A program made the translations under genes and the position numbers. Under the pieces are notes generated by a model. The model saw only the letters and a program-made list of their open reading frames with translations. It was not told where the DNA came from and did no database searches. DNA of 64,000 nt from Onchocerca lupi (Eukaryota > Nematoda > Chromadorea > Rhabditida > Onchocercidae): positions 1 through 64,000 of the forward strand of contig JAOVVO010000391.1 in assembly GCA_028564675.1 (NCBI GenBank). Direction: 5' to 3'. Shown here one piece after another: positions 10,084 through 22,000 of the stretch; positions within the stretch are counted from its first letter, which is position 1, and every line of letters begins with the position of its first letter.

Positions 10084-13000
10084 GTACAGTCAGATTATTC
10101 CCTCAAATTCTTTCTTTTATGATTTCCACAATAAAGAAATGCTTCATTAATTCAGATTGGCTTGAGATGGGATTCGTAAACGCAAAATTTATGGCTTATA
10201 GTGAGATATCGTTTATTATATTCTTTTGTAATATTCAATCTTTTGAATATTCCTGGCCCATCTATATTTACCTCGAGTGGTTTAATAAGCTTCAATCCTC
10301 ATATTAATACTGCAGCTGGAAATCCTTCTGTTTCTGTTACCATATTTAAACAGTAATTTATTCCATATAAAAAATACACGTGCAAAAATCCCGGCATGAC
10401 AAGCATTACTGAAGTTCGGTTAGTATAGCCTTGTGCTGCATGACAAGCTGGATCGTCCATTCCTATATAGACTTCAACTTCAGTTATTATCCCACTAAAG
10501 CTGGGAAACTTTAATGTTTTTCCTAACAACTCTCCGGCTACAATCAAAGTTGGCTGTTCATAGAAATTTCTTGGTAGTAGTATATTATTCATTATAAAAT
10601 TATAAGTTACTTGTAAATACAAGTAACTTATAATGTTTTTGTTCTTTCCTACTTAATTAAGAGGATATATTTAGGAAATCTTAAATCGTGTGAGAATTCG
10701 GATGGATTTGAAAAAAAAACAATTCAAAATTTAGGTTCACCTAAAAAACAAATAAAATCTCGAGAAGGAACACCAAGAAAGTCATTGAAATCCCGTGAAG
10801 GTACACCAAGAAAATCAGTACAGTCAAGAACTGTAACACCGATGTCGGATGTTTCGTCGGCAACCGAACTTTCGGAAGCTAAAACAGAACAAATAGAAGT
10901 TGAAAATGGTATCTTTTTTCCTATTTGTTCGGTCGTTGAGCTGGACTATTGGAAGAAATTTAGTGATCAAATCAATTCTTCACTGAGATATTGTGCAAAG
11001 AAAAAATAAGCTTAGCTAATTTAAATAATTAATTTTTGATTTTTTTGAAAGTTCTTGAGACTAATATTATGCCAATATCTAGAAATTCCGATTGCTGCAA
11101 TTGACGTCAGTTATATTTTAATTTTGGAAATTTTCGAAAAATTAGTAGCTGTGAAATGATAAACTTCAAACATCAGAACAGGTATTTTCGCCTTTTTTTT
11201 AGTTGGTGCAAAACGAAAGAGTACGACGAAACTTCCAGATAAAGAGAAAAAATCACGGCAGAAATCACCGCTTCCTAAATCCAGGTCACCGAGACGTGAC
11301 ACTCTTCAGACAGCCAATGAAAAGACAGACAAAGGAAGAGAGGGTAGCGTTTCTACGGCTATGGAAACCAGTAAACTGGAATCGAAGGATAGTTCTATTA
11401 ACGTTGATAAGGCAGCAGCAGGATCTACTAAAATTACGGAAGCAGGAGAAATGAAAACAAATCGGGTATCGAAACGCTCATCAAGAGCTACAGAAAAGAA
11501 TCTGGAACCGGAATCCAATGCCCTCATTTCGGAGACTGGACCAAAGAAATCCATTGGATCGGTTACACAAACGAAGAAAAAGAAAAAAGAGGACCAAAAG
11601 TCCAAATCATCGAAGCTCCATGACTTGAAATCTGAAGGAGGAGAAGTAAATTTCTGAATCATTAATTCAGCTCTTGGAAACTTTTGTCCAGAATGAGTGA
11701 GTTTAGAAAAATGACTCCAGAAGAACAGAAAATGTTTTTTTTTTTTTTTTGAATATATTTCCAGGTAAGAATTCTTAGCTTGACGAATTAGGAAAAGTAA
11801 ATGAAGAGCGTTGTGTGAGTTACACTGCATATATCCTTCTTACATCTTACAGATTTCATTTTTTCAAAACAAACCTCGTCATATTTAATACATTTTTGTT
11901 AATCACATTTTCCCTCACTTTTCTAGCCTTTTTGAAGTCAAACATAGATAATTGATTTTTGGAAATCAGTAAGCATCAAGTCTAATTGTAACCAATATCG
12001 TTTCACAGATGTTTCGGTGAAATCTGGAAAATTTAAGAGCTTGATCCTAATTTAGTAATACCGATTCATGGATTTTCTAAATTGATATATTTTGCAGCAT
12101 AATAGATTCTTTCTTTTTTGAGGTGCAAAGTTTGAAATTTAAAAACATTGTGGATGATATGAAGTCTTCACTAGAATTCAGATTATAATAAAAAAAAGTT
12201 TTTAGATTAGCGAAACTTCGGAATCTGGATTAAGGATTGGATCGGAGCGAAAAAAAGAGCTTATAGCAATGCATTTAGATGATGGCGCTTCAGAAGATGA
12301 AATATCGGAATCCATTTCAGAATTGCCTTCAGTCTCCGAAATCGCTTATAAGAGACCTTCAACTATAGTAAGCAAAAATTTTCTTATTAGTTTTGAATGA
12401 TTCTAAAGAATCGTTACATATTAAATGTTGCAGTAGTCTTTGAAAATTTTCCAAATGCCCTGTTTTTTTCTGGAGATTGTGAGAGGTTTGCAACATGGCT
12501 TGCGATGATGCAACATAAAACTATATTCGTTGTTTCTATTTTCTAACTTTATAACTTGGCGTATAAAATTTTTTCAGTCGGAGCAAGGTGCCAAAAGAAT
12601 ATCGGGAAATATTAGCAAACCGAGTCGAGTACGTTTTTATGAAAAATTTTCAATGAATTCAAATTCTCCCATAGTATTAAGCAAATGATACAGTAATTTT
12701 CGAAAATAAGAATGGAAAGAGCATGAAATCGAAATGGTTAAACGCTTACAGTTTTGGAGAAATACTTACTGGGAAAAGTTAAATCTTACAATTTTTTTTC
12801 GGAGAATACGTAATAGCGGAAAAAAAATATCTCCAACAGAGTAACCTGATGTGCCCCAAAAAAATACGCCACAATTATTCTCTGAATATCAAATCTAAAA
12901 AAAAAATAAGAAAGTTTAGAAATATGCAACATTTAAGCAACGATTTCTTTGATGTGATTGAAAACATGTCACTAATGATGCATTGCCATATTTATGAACG

Positions 13001-16000
13001 AAAAATTATTCACTACGTAAATAATTACAGGAGGAGTTTGTTAGGATTTTAAATACACGTGGAACTTTTGCATAAGTCGGAGAAGTTTTCTGAATTTAAA
13101 AATAAGAGTGCAGTTGCTTGGTTTTCATATCTTCCGCCTAGAACTGCCATTTTCCAGAGGCGCAGTAGTGTCGATATGCGTCGCGAAAATCTAGCTGCTG
13201 AAATTCTAGATAAACCCTCAACTCCATTAAGAAATACTGGTCCAGAAGGCCCACCGAGGATTCTCGAAATTCCAGAAAATGTTACTGTTGCAACAAGTAT
13301 GATTTTCTGCTCCACTGCAAGATATTAAAATTTAAGATATTAAAAATGCGCAATTGGCATGTTTTAAATTTCTAATAAATCCTGAAATTTATTTTGTCAG
13401 TTAACGATTGTGATAAGAATAAGCGTGAAGCTTATATTGCAGATGATACAGCTGTTTTGAAGTGTAAGATAGAAGGCAATCCAGCACCAGTTTTTAAATG
13501 GAGTAAAGGACTTTGTGAGGTTAAAACTTCAACATACTTTTTTTTTTTTTAAACTGAAATTCATCAGAACCAGTTTTGAAGGAATAATATTATTTAATTT
13601 AGATCCCTTCTGGTGGTCGATGCAGAATTGTTACGGATCAACAGGACAATTCAGTGAATCTCGTTATGCAGAAATGTCGATCGAATGATGACGGCCCATA
13701 TACATTAACTATTGAAAACAAATACGGCAGAGATTCTGCGGCCGTTAAACTATTGGTCATTTCCGAAACTGGACTTGATTTCAGATCAATGCTAAAGCAT
13801 AGGTTTAAATTTTTATGGGAAAAGCATGCAAAATGGCGAAAATAATATATAAAAATTGGTGATAACTTGTAAAATTCTGTTCAGTTTCGATCAAACCAAG
13901 TTTTTTGTTGCTGTACAAAATCTATAGATTATTATCAAAAAAAAAAAAATTACTTACTTTCAAGAATCCGTTGTAATTTATAATTTCAAGAGAACACGAG
14001 GAAGGTGGAGATGAAGATGATGAAAAAAGCACTTCTTCGAGGAAATCGATGACAGAAGCCGAACGGCGCCAATCGTTGTTTCCCGGCAAAAAGATTGAGA
14101 AATGGGAGAAACCGCTAGAGAATAAAACCGTTCAGCAACAAGTGGATAAAACTTGCGAATTGAAATGTACCTATTCGAGACCGAATGCTAAAATCCGGTG
14201 GTACAAGAATAAGAAGGAAATTTTCAGTGTAAGTATTTAAAATATCTATTATATCAAATCATGTATTGAAACAATTGCATCAAATTTTTGCTTGATTTTG
14301 CCATGTTTTAGGGTGGCTTAAAGTACAGAATTGTGATCGAAAAAGCATTCTGCACATTGATCATCTACAATCCTGAAGTTGATGATAGCGGGAAGTATAC
14401 TTGCGAAGCAAATGGCATACCAACAACTGCTGTTTTGACCGTGGATGGTATAAGATTTTAGAAATCAATAAGGAAGTAATTTGAATATCGAATTTTCGCT
14501 GATTTAGTCGCCTTATCTTAGGACAAAAGATGTGGAAGCAAATTCGAATTATTCTGAGTTCTTGTTTTTGTTTTTGTTCAGCCAACTTTTACAGAACCTC
14601 CAACGAAATACAGCTTCATCACGCCTTTGCCGAACACACAAGAACTATACAGGACGAAGCAGGGCGTATTTACTTGTAAAGTAAACAATAAAAATGCCCC
14701 ACTAGTATGGCATCACAATGGAAAACCCATTTCGTTAGTTTTTCCCGAATCTATACAAACTCTGTTTGGGATTACAACCGTTAATGATATTAGAATATTT
14801 TTTCAAAAAAATTTAATCTTTATGAAAAAACGAGGAATTGAATCCGTCTCAGGGATTCTGACGGACGGTTCTTGATCGAGGACGATGCTGTTGGTCGTTT
14901 TACGTTAACGATTAAGGAGGTCAAAGATGAAGATGCTGGCGAATGGATGGCCAAAATTACTAATGAAATTTACAGCAAAGTAGAGGTTTCTGTTGAAGGT
15001 TAGTATACGGATTTCCTCGATGAAACGAATTTTGTTAGACCTGAAATCTGTTGAGATTAGCATTATTTGTCGTGACGAAAATTGACTACACCACATTTAT
15101 CAGATTGTGCATCAAGTCGATCATATTGATGATAAATTTCCTGATGGATGTGAAGTTTAAATAATTTTGAGGAAACTTTAAAAGTTTGTTTGAAATTGTG
15201 AAAAACCTCTTCGATGTCCGTAATTTTGTTTATTTCATGAAATTATTGGTTTGCATACAGCTTGAATTATCTTTCTGTTTTGATTGAAGTGCGAATAATA
15301 ATAGGCTTGGAAGCAGTAGAAATAAAATAATTCGACTAGACCATAAGTTCTTGGTAATTTATTATAATGAGTTAAATTAACTGTGAATTTTTTTTTTATT
15401 AAGCAAGAAGTTAAACTGAATTTTATTGGGCAGGGATGTTTATCATAGGACCATGTTTTTCGATATACAGCATTTTCTTCACTTTTCTCACTTTCACTTT
15501 CTGTTTTATTGCTTAAAATTCATTCCGTATCACTCGCATACATAATCTAGTCAGTTTGTTACCGTGGGATATAATCAAAATGTATTGCTTAATCTTATCC
15601 ACTGCATTGCATTTCGATTTAATCCAATAAAATTCTTCACATTTCGAGCTTTTTTCTTCTTTTCTGCACCCTATGTCGTTAAATTCCCTTAATCCTAATG
15701 AATGAACACAAATCCGACTGCTTAGACTTCTTGTCATAAAATTTTACTTTGCAACAACCATCTTCTATATTTAAAATGAGTTTTGGAGGAATAAAATAGA
15801 AGAGAGCGGAGAAAAGGCTTAGGAAATTCTGACAAGATTTTCTGAAGTTAAATATTAAAGTTATAACCAATAAGAAATGTTTTTGTGGGAGCTTATCGAG
15901 ACATGAGGAGGAAAGGTTTTGATCTGCTAACTCTTGTTTTTCCTTACACTGTTCTCGACGGCTATACTTGCTTTTGTTTTCCTTTTTTCTATGAGGTTTT

Positions 16001-19000
16001 GTTAAAATTTCTCTAGTAGCATGAGGTACACTGCGTATAAGTTGTTATTGCAGAATAAAACGCCGAATAGGATTAATTGATTCTGGGATCCATTCTCCTT
16101 AAGGCAAAAGATGTAGAAGCAAATTCGGATTATTCTGAGTTCTTGTTTATTGTTTTTATTTAGCCAACTTTTTTTTTTTTTTCATGGCCAACGGATTAAC
16201 CAGAATTGTATTATTCTTGTTCAACTGCATTCGCTGCGAAAAAGAAATATTAACGTATTCCGTCGATTAAAAATCCCTTTTCACCTAACTTTATTTCTAA
16301 GAAATTCGAAAGATTAGCAAAAACAAATAAGCCTTCAACTAAATGATATCCTATTTCTTTTTTTTTTCCATAACATGCAAAAAAAGATTAATCTTTGCAG
16401 GAGCCTTCACACAAAAACTTTTCATTTATATATCTTTTCACTAACACAAGAAAATTAAAGTAATGATAGTATCCTTTATCCTACAAATAATATGTTGAAA
16501 CATATTTTCTCTAACCTGATTGTATTATTTGTACAGTAAAAGATGATATCAGTATTTCCTTTAATTTTTCCTGTGTATGTAATTTTGTCGACGGAATCCA
16601 TCACTTTTTCTTTTTTTTTTTTTTCGCAATGAATGAAATTGAACAAGAATAATATGCGTTTTAACAAACTGCCATATTTTGTTCAAATATTGAAAAATTA
16701 TAGATTTTCATTTGTAATCTAGCAATCGATGCCATTTTTGTTGTCAATATTGTTGTAAACTGTACTCAAATCAGAACTTTCTCCGAAAGTTTTATGGATA
16801 GGATAATGCGACGAAAACTTTTAAATTGAAAAGCTTCATGAAGTTTTGCAGGTTAATCAAAAAAGTACTGACGCCGGTTAAAAGAACAGAAAAGGATTGC
16901 TCTATATGCTAACATAATGAGTATTTATTGATTAAAATAGAATAGATGGTGACTTGATTCAATTTTTACACTCTTATTGAAGTAGATAATTGATTAAACA
17001 AATAATTAGGTAGGTTAAATAAATAATAAATAATTAAATATTAGTTTTGTAAGGTCCATCAATACATTTTCTATTGACAGTAATATCGCAGCATCCTTTA
17101 TTTTTTCTCAATAACCAGAAATTCACTAGCACTTGCAAGAAGTGTATATTAAAATTACCAAATTTTCGAAGAGCAAACGTTTGTCGATGTCATAAGCTTA
17201 TGCAGCAGCAGAATGGCCTCTTTATCTCCTAATAAAAATGAAACAAAATCGAGTTCGTACATTATGAGTGTAACTTCAGTTCATTTCAGAGCCACGACAT
17301 ACCTTCGTTATTCCCTTGAAGTCGCAGAAAGTGGTGGAAAACGAAAGTGCGACACTGGTTTGTGATGTAAATGATAAAGATGTAGACGTTGAATGGTGGC
17401 ATGACGGGGTTCGAATTAAATTAGGTGGAAAAAAATTCATTGCTGAAGCCGAGAACCGAAGACGTCGATTGATCATAAATAGCGCTAAACTGGAAGATCA
17501 CGGAGAATACAAGTGTACTACGAAGGATGATCAGACATTGGCACAGCTCATTGTTGACGGTCTTGAACTTATGAATTGTTTTTCTGAATAGATAGATCTC
17601 TTCCTTTTTTCCAGAGCACTTGGTTGAGCTCATGAATTTGAGTCTTCGCAGTTTTTTTTTTTCGTAACTTATTTTAGAAATTTTAATTTTCTTCAAATTT
17701 ATCATAATTTCTTCCATATATTTAATTGTATATTTAATTTATTGCAGCGCTCAATAAGTTTATCATTCCATTAGTCGATGTCGAAGTTTTCGAAAAAGAA
17801 GATGTCGATTTGCGCTGCGAAACAAAAGTAATTTCTTTCCGAAATCTGCGGCAAATTTCAGACACAGAACTTAAAATTTTTGAAGCAAAATTCTAACTTA
17901 CAAGCTTGTTCATTGATAATTTTCAGGACAATAAAACTCCTGGAATATGGTCGAGAAATGGAAAAGTTATAACTTCGATGCCCGGTGGAAAATTTGAAAC
18001 CATATCTAGACAGGGTGTACATACTCTTAAGATTTCAAAAATTGAAATTTCTGAAGGTGACATCTACGAAATTAGTGTTGGCGGTCTGGAAGGTTCATGT
18101 GTTGTTACTGTCCTGGAAGCTGAAAAAAGACCAGTGATGAACTGGAAGCCTAAAAAAGTATGCTTTCATTAGACTTTAGTTTGCATATGAAATTATTAGA
18201 ATATCAAGTTATTTTGTTTAAAATAATTTTGGAATATTTTCAGATCGAAATGGAGAATGGTAAACCCGAAACTATCAAGATTCCTTTCGTTGTCAAGGGT
18301 GGTCGAAAAAGTGATCCGAAACCAGTACTGTATCGAAATGGTAAACCCGTAGATTTGGAGAAAATGAAAGATCTTATAGAAGTTGTAATAAACGATGATG
18401 TTGTCGAAATTAAATTTAAAGTTTGTTTCAGTTCGATTTTCAAATTTCATTGAATATAATTGTTTATGATATAGAAATTTTGTTACATAATTGTTTATCT
18501 TCAATTTAGATAATTTAAGAAATTTTTGTAGGTTAGATGCCTGAGTGAATCATTTTGTCCTTGTATTATGAGTCTTGTTGTAAGTAACTTAAACTTAATT
18601 TTCAAAAAATAAGCCTTTATAATATTTTCAGTCAGTCTCTCCTAATTCTTTAATATTACAATGGGAACATCTAATTATTGAATATCCCAAATTGTTTTTT
18701 TATTCAGTAAAAAAAATTACAATTCATTTTGCTAAAAAGTTGTTTTCGTAATAGCATCCTTCTGATAGAAAAGAAAAAACATTGCTTGCAACATCCTAGG
18801 AGGATCAGTCTTTTAGAAAAGGCTTCAGAAGCAATACTTTTTAGCATGGTGCAATTGGACTGATTAATTGCTGTTTATTATTTGTTTCAGTCATTAATAG
18901 CACTGTGCTGAAGTTCGAAAAAGTCCGATAGTTCAAGTTATAGTATTACACATGCACTGTCTATCAGTCTTAAAATTTTTGGTAATCGCTGAAACCTTTT

Positions 19001-22000
19001 GACACTGATCATTTAGAAAAGCTTAGAGTGAGAATAAATTTTGTAACTGAAAAAACAACTGAGATAAAAAGTAATAACAGAGAAGGGATTTCAAAAATTG
19101 CATTAAAAGAGTTTGTTTTGGAAATTAATGAAGTGAATACCAGACTTCCAAAATTTCAGAATCCGAAGAAAGAAGATGATGGAAAATGGGCTCTAGAACT
19201 CGGTAATTCTGGTGGTAGTGCAATTGCACCATTCGAAGTATTTGTCAAAAATAAACCTAAAACACCAAAGGGACCGCTTGAAACCAAAAATGTTACTGCA
19301 AAAGGATGTGACCTCAAATGGAATGCGCCTGACGTCGATGATAATTCTCCTGTACACGGGTACATTGTTGAGATACAAGAAGGCGACGGAAAATGGGTAA
19401 AAATTGGCGAGACGAAGCAAACCGAATTTAAGGTTGTTTATTGACTTTTGCGAAATTTTAACTGAAAGTTTACAGCAATAGGAAGTTTCATGCGTGATAT
19501 CAAAGATAATGACGCTAATGATAATAAAAAAAAATGTGTATTCACAAAATAAACAAATAGCTAGTTCTATTGAGCAGTTCTTCAATTTGTGCTATAAAAA
19601 AAAAGTAATTGTTGCTCTTTACAATTTCCTGTATTTGTATAGTGAATTTTGCTTCAAATCAGAGTTAACTTTTCAACATTTCGAGGTGAAAAGTTTGAAA
19701 GAACATGGACAATACAAATTCCGAGTGAAAGCAGTGAATGATGTTGGTCAATCTGAACCACTCACCAGTGAACCAGTTACTGCTATAGATCCTTATAGTA
19801 ATTTTTGCACTTTTTATTTCAAATTTCGTCACTTCCTACGATTTTTAGCAATCCTCGTCCTGTTAATATTATACATTTGTCAGTAATTTGCACTTATTAT
19901 TTGAGGTGTTCCTGATAAGCCCAAAAATATGACAGCAACGGATATCAACAAGGATTCACTGACACTCCAATGGGAAGCTCCTGATAGCGATGGCGGTGCA
20001 CCTGTCGAAAAATATATCGTAGAACGGCGTGATAAATCTGGAAGACAATGGACTGAAGTAGGCATGTTGCCAGCATCAGAAGGGAAAAGCGTATTCACTT
20101 GCGTTGATGATAAAGTTGTTGAAGGCAATGAATATTACTATCGAGTTCGTGCAGTTAATAAAGCTGGTTCTGGAGATCCGTGTGACCACGGACGAGCTTT
20201 CAAAATCCTTGCTAAGCCAGGTAACTTCTAGGGAAGTTTAATAATTTCGAAAATATCAGAATATCAGAAAATTAAACTATAATTAATTATAACTTTTCAG
20301 AACCGCCTGCATTTCCAAATGGTGGTATTCACGATTTGATGCTGAAAGTTGGTGAGACGATTAAATATGATCTGGTAATCGCTGGTGAACCGATGCCTGA
20401 AGCATCCTGGACAGCAAATGATAAAGCAGTCAAACATGGTGGTCGTTGCAAAATGATTACTGAACATGGCAAACATCTTCTGAAGGTTTTTGAAATTCAA
20501 TTTTCACCGGCTGGATTATATCTTATAGATATGCAGAAATTATCAATTTAACTATACTTTTGTTAAAACTCCAGCAAAATTTTCAATTGTAGATCGAAAA
20601 TGCCGAAAGGGCTGATTCTGGAAAATATACTCTGACTTTAAAAAATGACAGTGGTAAATGTGATTCAACAGCAACAGTAACTGTTGTCGGGCCTCCAGAT
20701 CAACCTAATGGACCTCTGGTAATCTCAGATATTTGCGGTGATGGTGCTACATTGGCATGGAAACCTCCGGATGATGACGGCGGAGAGCCTTTAGAGGGTA
20801 TGTTTCTGCATAAATTTTTAAAACTTTCAACAGTTTTGCATCAAAAAATAGTTGTTGAAGTTAATGGAGTCTAGAAATCGTCAGTTAATTACTGTTTTGC
20901 AGAATATATTGTGGAAGCACAAGATATCGATGAGAAAGGGAAATTTGTAGTGGTAGGTTCAGTACCTGCTTCTGAAACTAAAATGGTTGTACATGGCTTG
21001 AAGGATAAAGGAAATTACAAATTCAGGTCTGTATATGAAGATAAAATAGAACAAGCAAAGATGATTTCCGCTGACTAATAACTATAATAGATTTGTCATG
21101 GTTATGATTGAGTTTTTAATCAGATTCCAATAAATTCGACGTAAACTAGATGATATGTTCTTACTAAAAGTGTGGATTATTTTATGTGCTATGTTAATAA
21201 TTATGAAATCAGAGGAAAATTATAAAAATGTTAAAAAATTAATTATTCGATTGCAGAGTGAAAGCGAAAAACAAAGAGGGCCAATCAAATCCATTGACTG
21301 CAGACCAATACGTGCAAATAAAAGATCCATGGGACGAACCTGGCAAACCGGGCCGTCCTGAAATTATTGATTATGATGTTAATAGAATTGATATAGCTTG
21401 GCAACCACCAGCTGAAGATGGCGGTGCACCAGTTGAAGAATATATTATTGAAATGAAAGATCCAATAAAACAAGAATGGAAAGAAACCGCCCGATCACCA
21501 AGTACTTTTTCGTTACTTACTTATCTCACGTCCTCACATTTATCAATTTAAAATTTTCAAAATAAGTCTGAGATTTTGGAATTTTTTAAATCTGTCAATT
21601 ACAGTTTTGTCTTTCCAGCTACAAGTGCAACAATAACGGGTTTGAAAGAAGGTAGCGAATATCAATTCCGAGTAAAAGCGGTTAATAAAGCTGGGCCTGG
21701 ACAACCAAGCAAACCTTCTGAGAAGCAGGTTGCCAAACCTAAATTTGGTAAATTTTGATATTCTATATTCTGTTTCGAAATGAAATTTTTTTCAAAATAA
21801 TAATTATAGTTTATAATCCTGAAAAAGACTCTTGAGATCGTGGATAATTTTAGTACCAGCATGGCTGAAAATGAGCGACTTGAAGAATCTGACTGTAAAA
21901 GCAGGTCAATTAGTCAAGTGGGACGTGGAAATTGGAGGTGAGCCAGACCCTGAAGTTAAGTGGTCTAAGAACGCTGAAGTATTAACATCAAACGAATCGC

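Larger units (their letters stand above)
13401..19432 (+). other. unc-22: Twitchin exons 10-20: Ig3 to Ig8 and first Fn3
   Basis: Exons: 13401-13519, 13603-13802, 13991-14228, 14312-14447, 14595-14733, 14853-14998, 17290-17559, 17748-17827, 17927-18157, 18244-18420, 19160-19432. Clear Ig signatures include VLKCKIEGNPAPVFKW (Ig3), CELKCTYSRPNAKIRWYK (Ig4), GVFTCKVNNKNAPLVWHHNG (Ig5) and DVDVEWWHDG with DHGEYKCTTKDDQT (Ig6). Ig8 precedes the first Fn3 (PKGPLETKNVTAKGCDLKW). Ig3 and Ig4 are separated by a short charged spacer with TEAERRQSLFPGKK. Intron 15 (14999-17289) is 2.3 kb without exons. Exon 14 starts at the ACAG ending at 14594, because the alternative acceptor at 14580 breaks the frame. 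Confidence 0.92.

Noticed and set aside
9861..10307. Long frame reading from before exon 4 into intron 4
   Set aside because: It is exon 4 (9921-10083) plus intron read-through; the donor at 10084 and acceptor at 10734 give the conserved twitchin linker.
10299..10622. Possible working nematode DNA glycosylase gene
   Set aside because: Homology continues past the TGA at 10299-10301 and stops again, key residues are changed, the 3' end is missing, and it is inside another gene's intron.
14361..14585. Minus-strand frame over twitchin exon 13
   Set aside because: Shadow of a real exon on the opposite strand.
19028..19159. Open extension upstream of twitchin exon 20
   Set aside because: The acceptor at 19159 gives direct continuity with the conserved Ig8 sequence; the extension matches no twitchin module.
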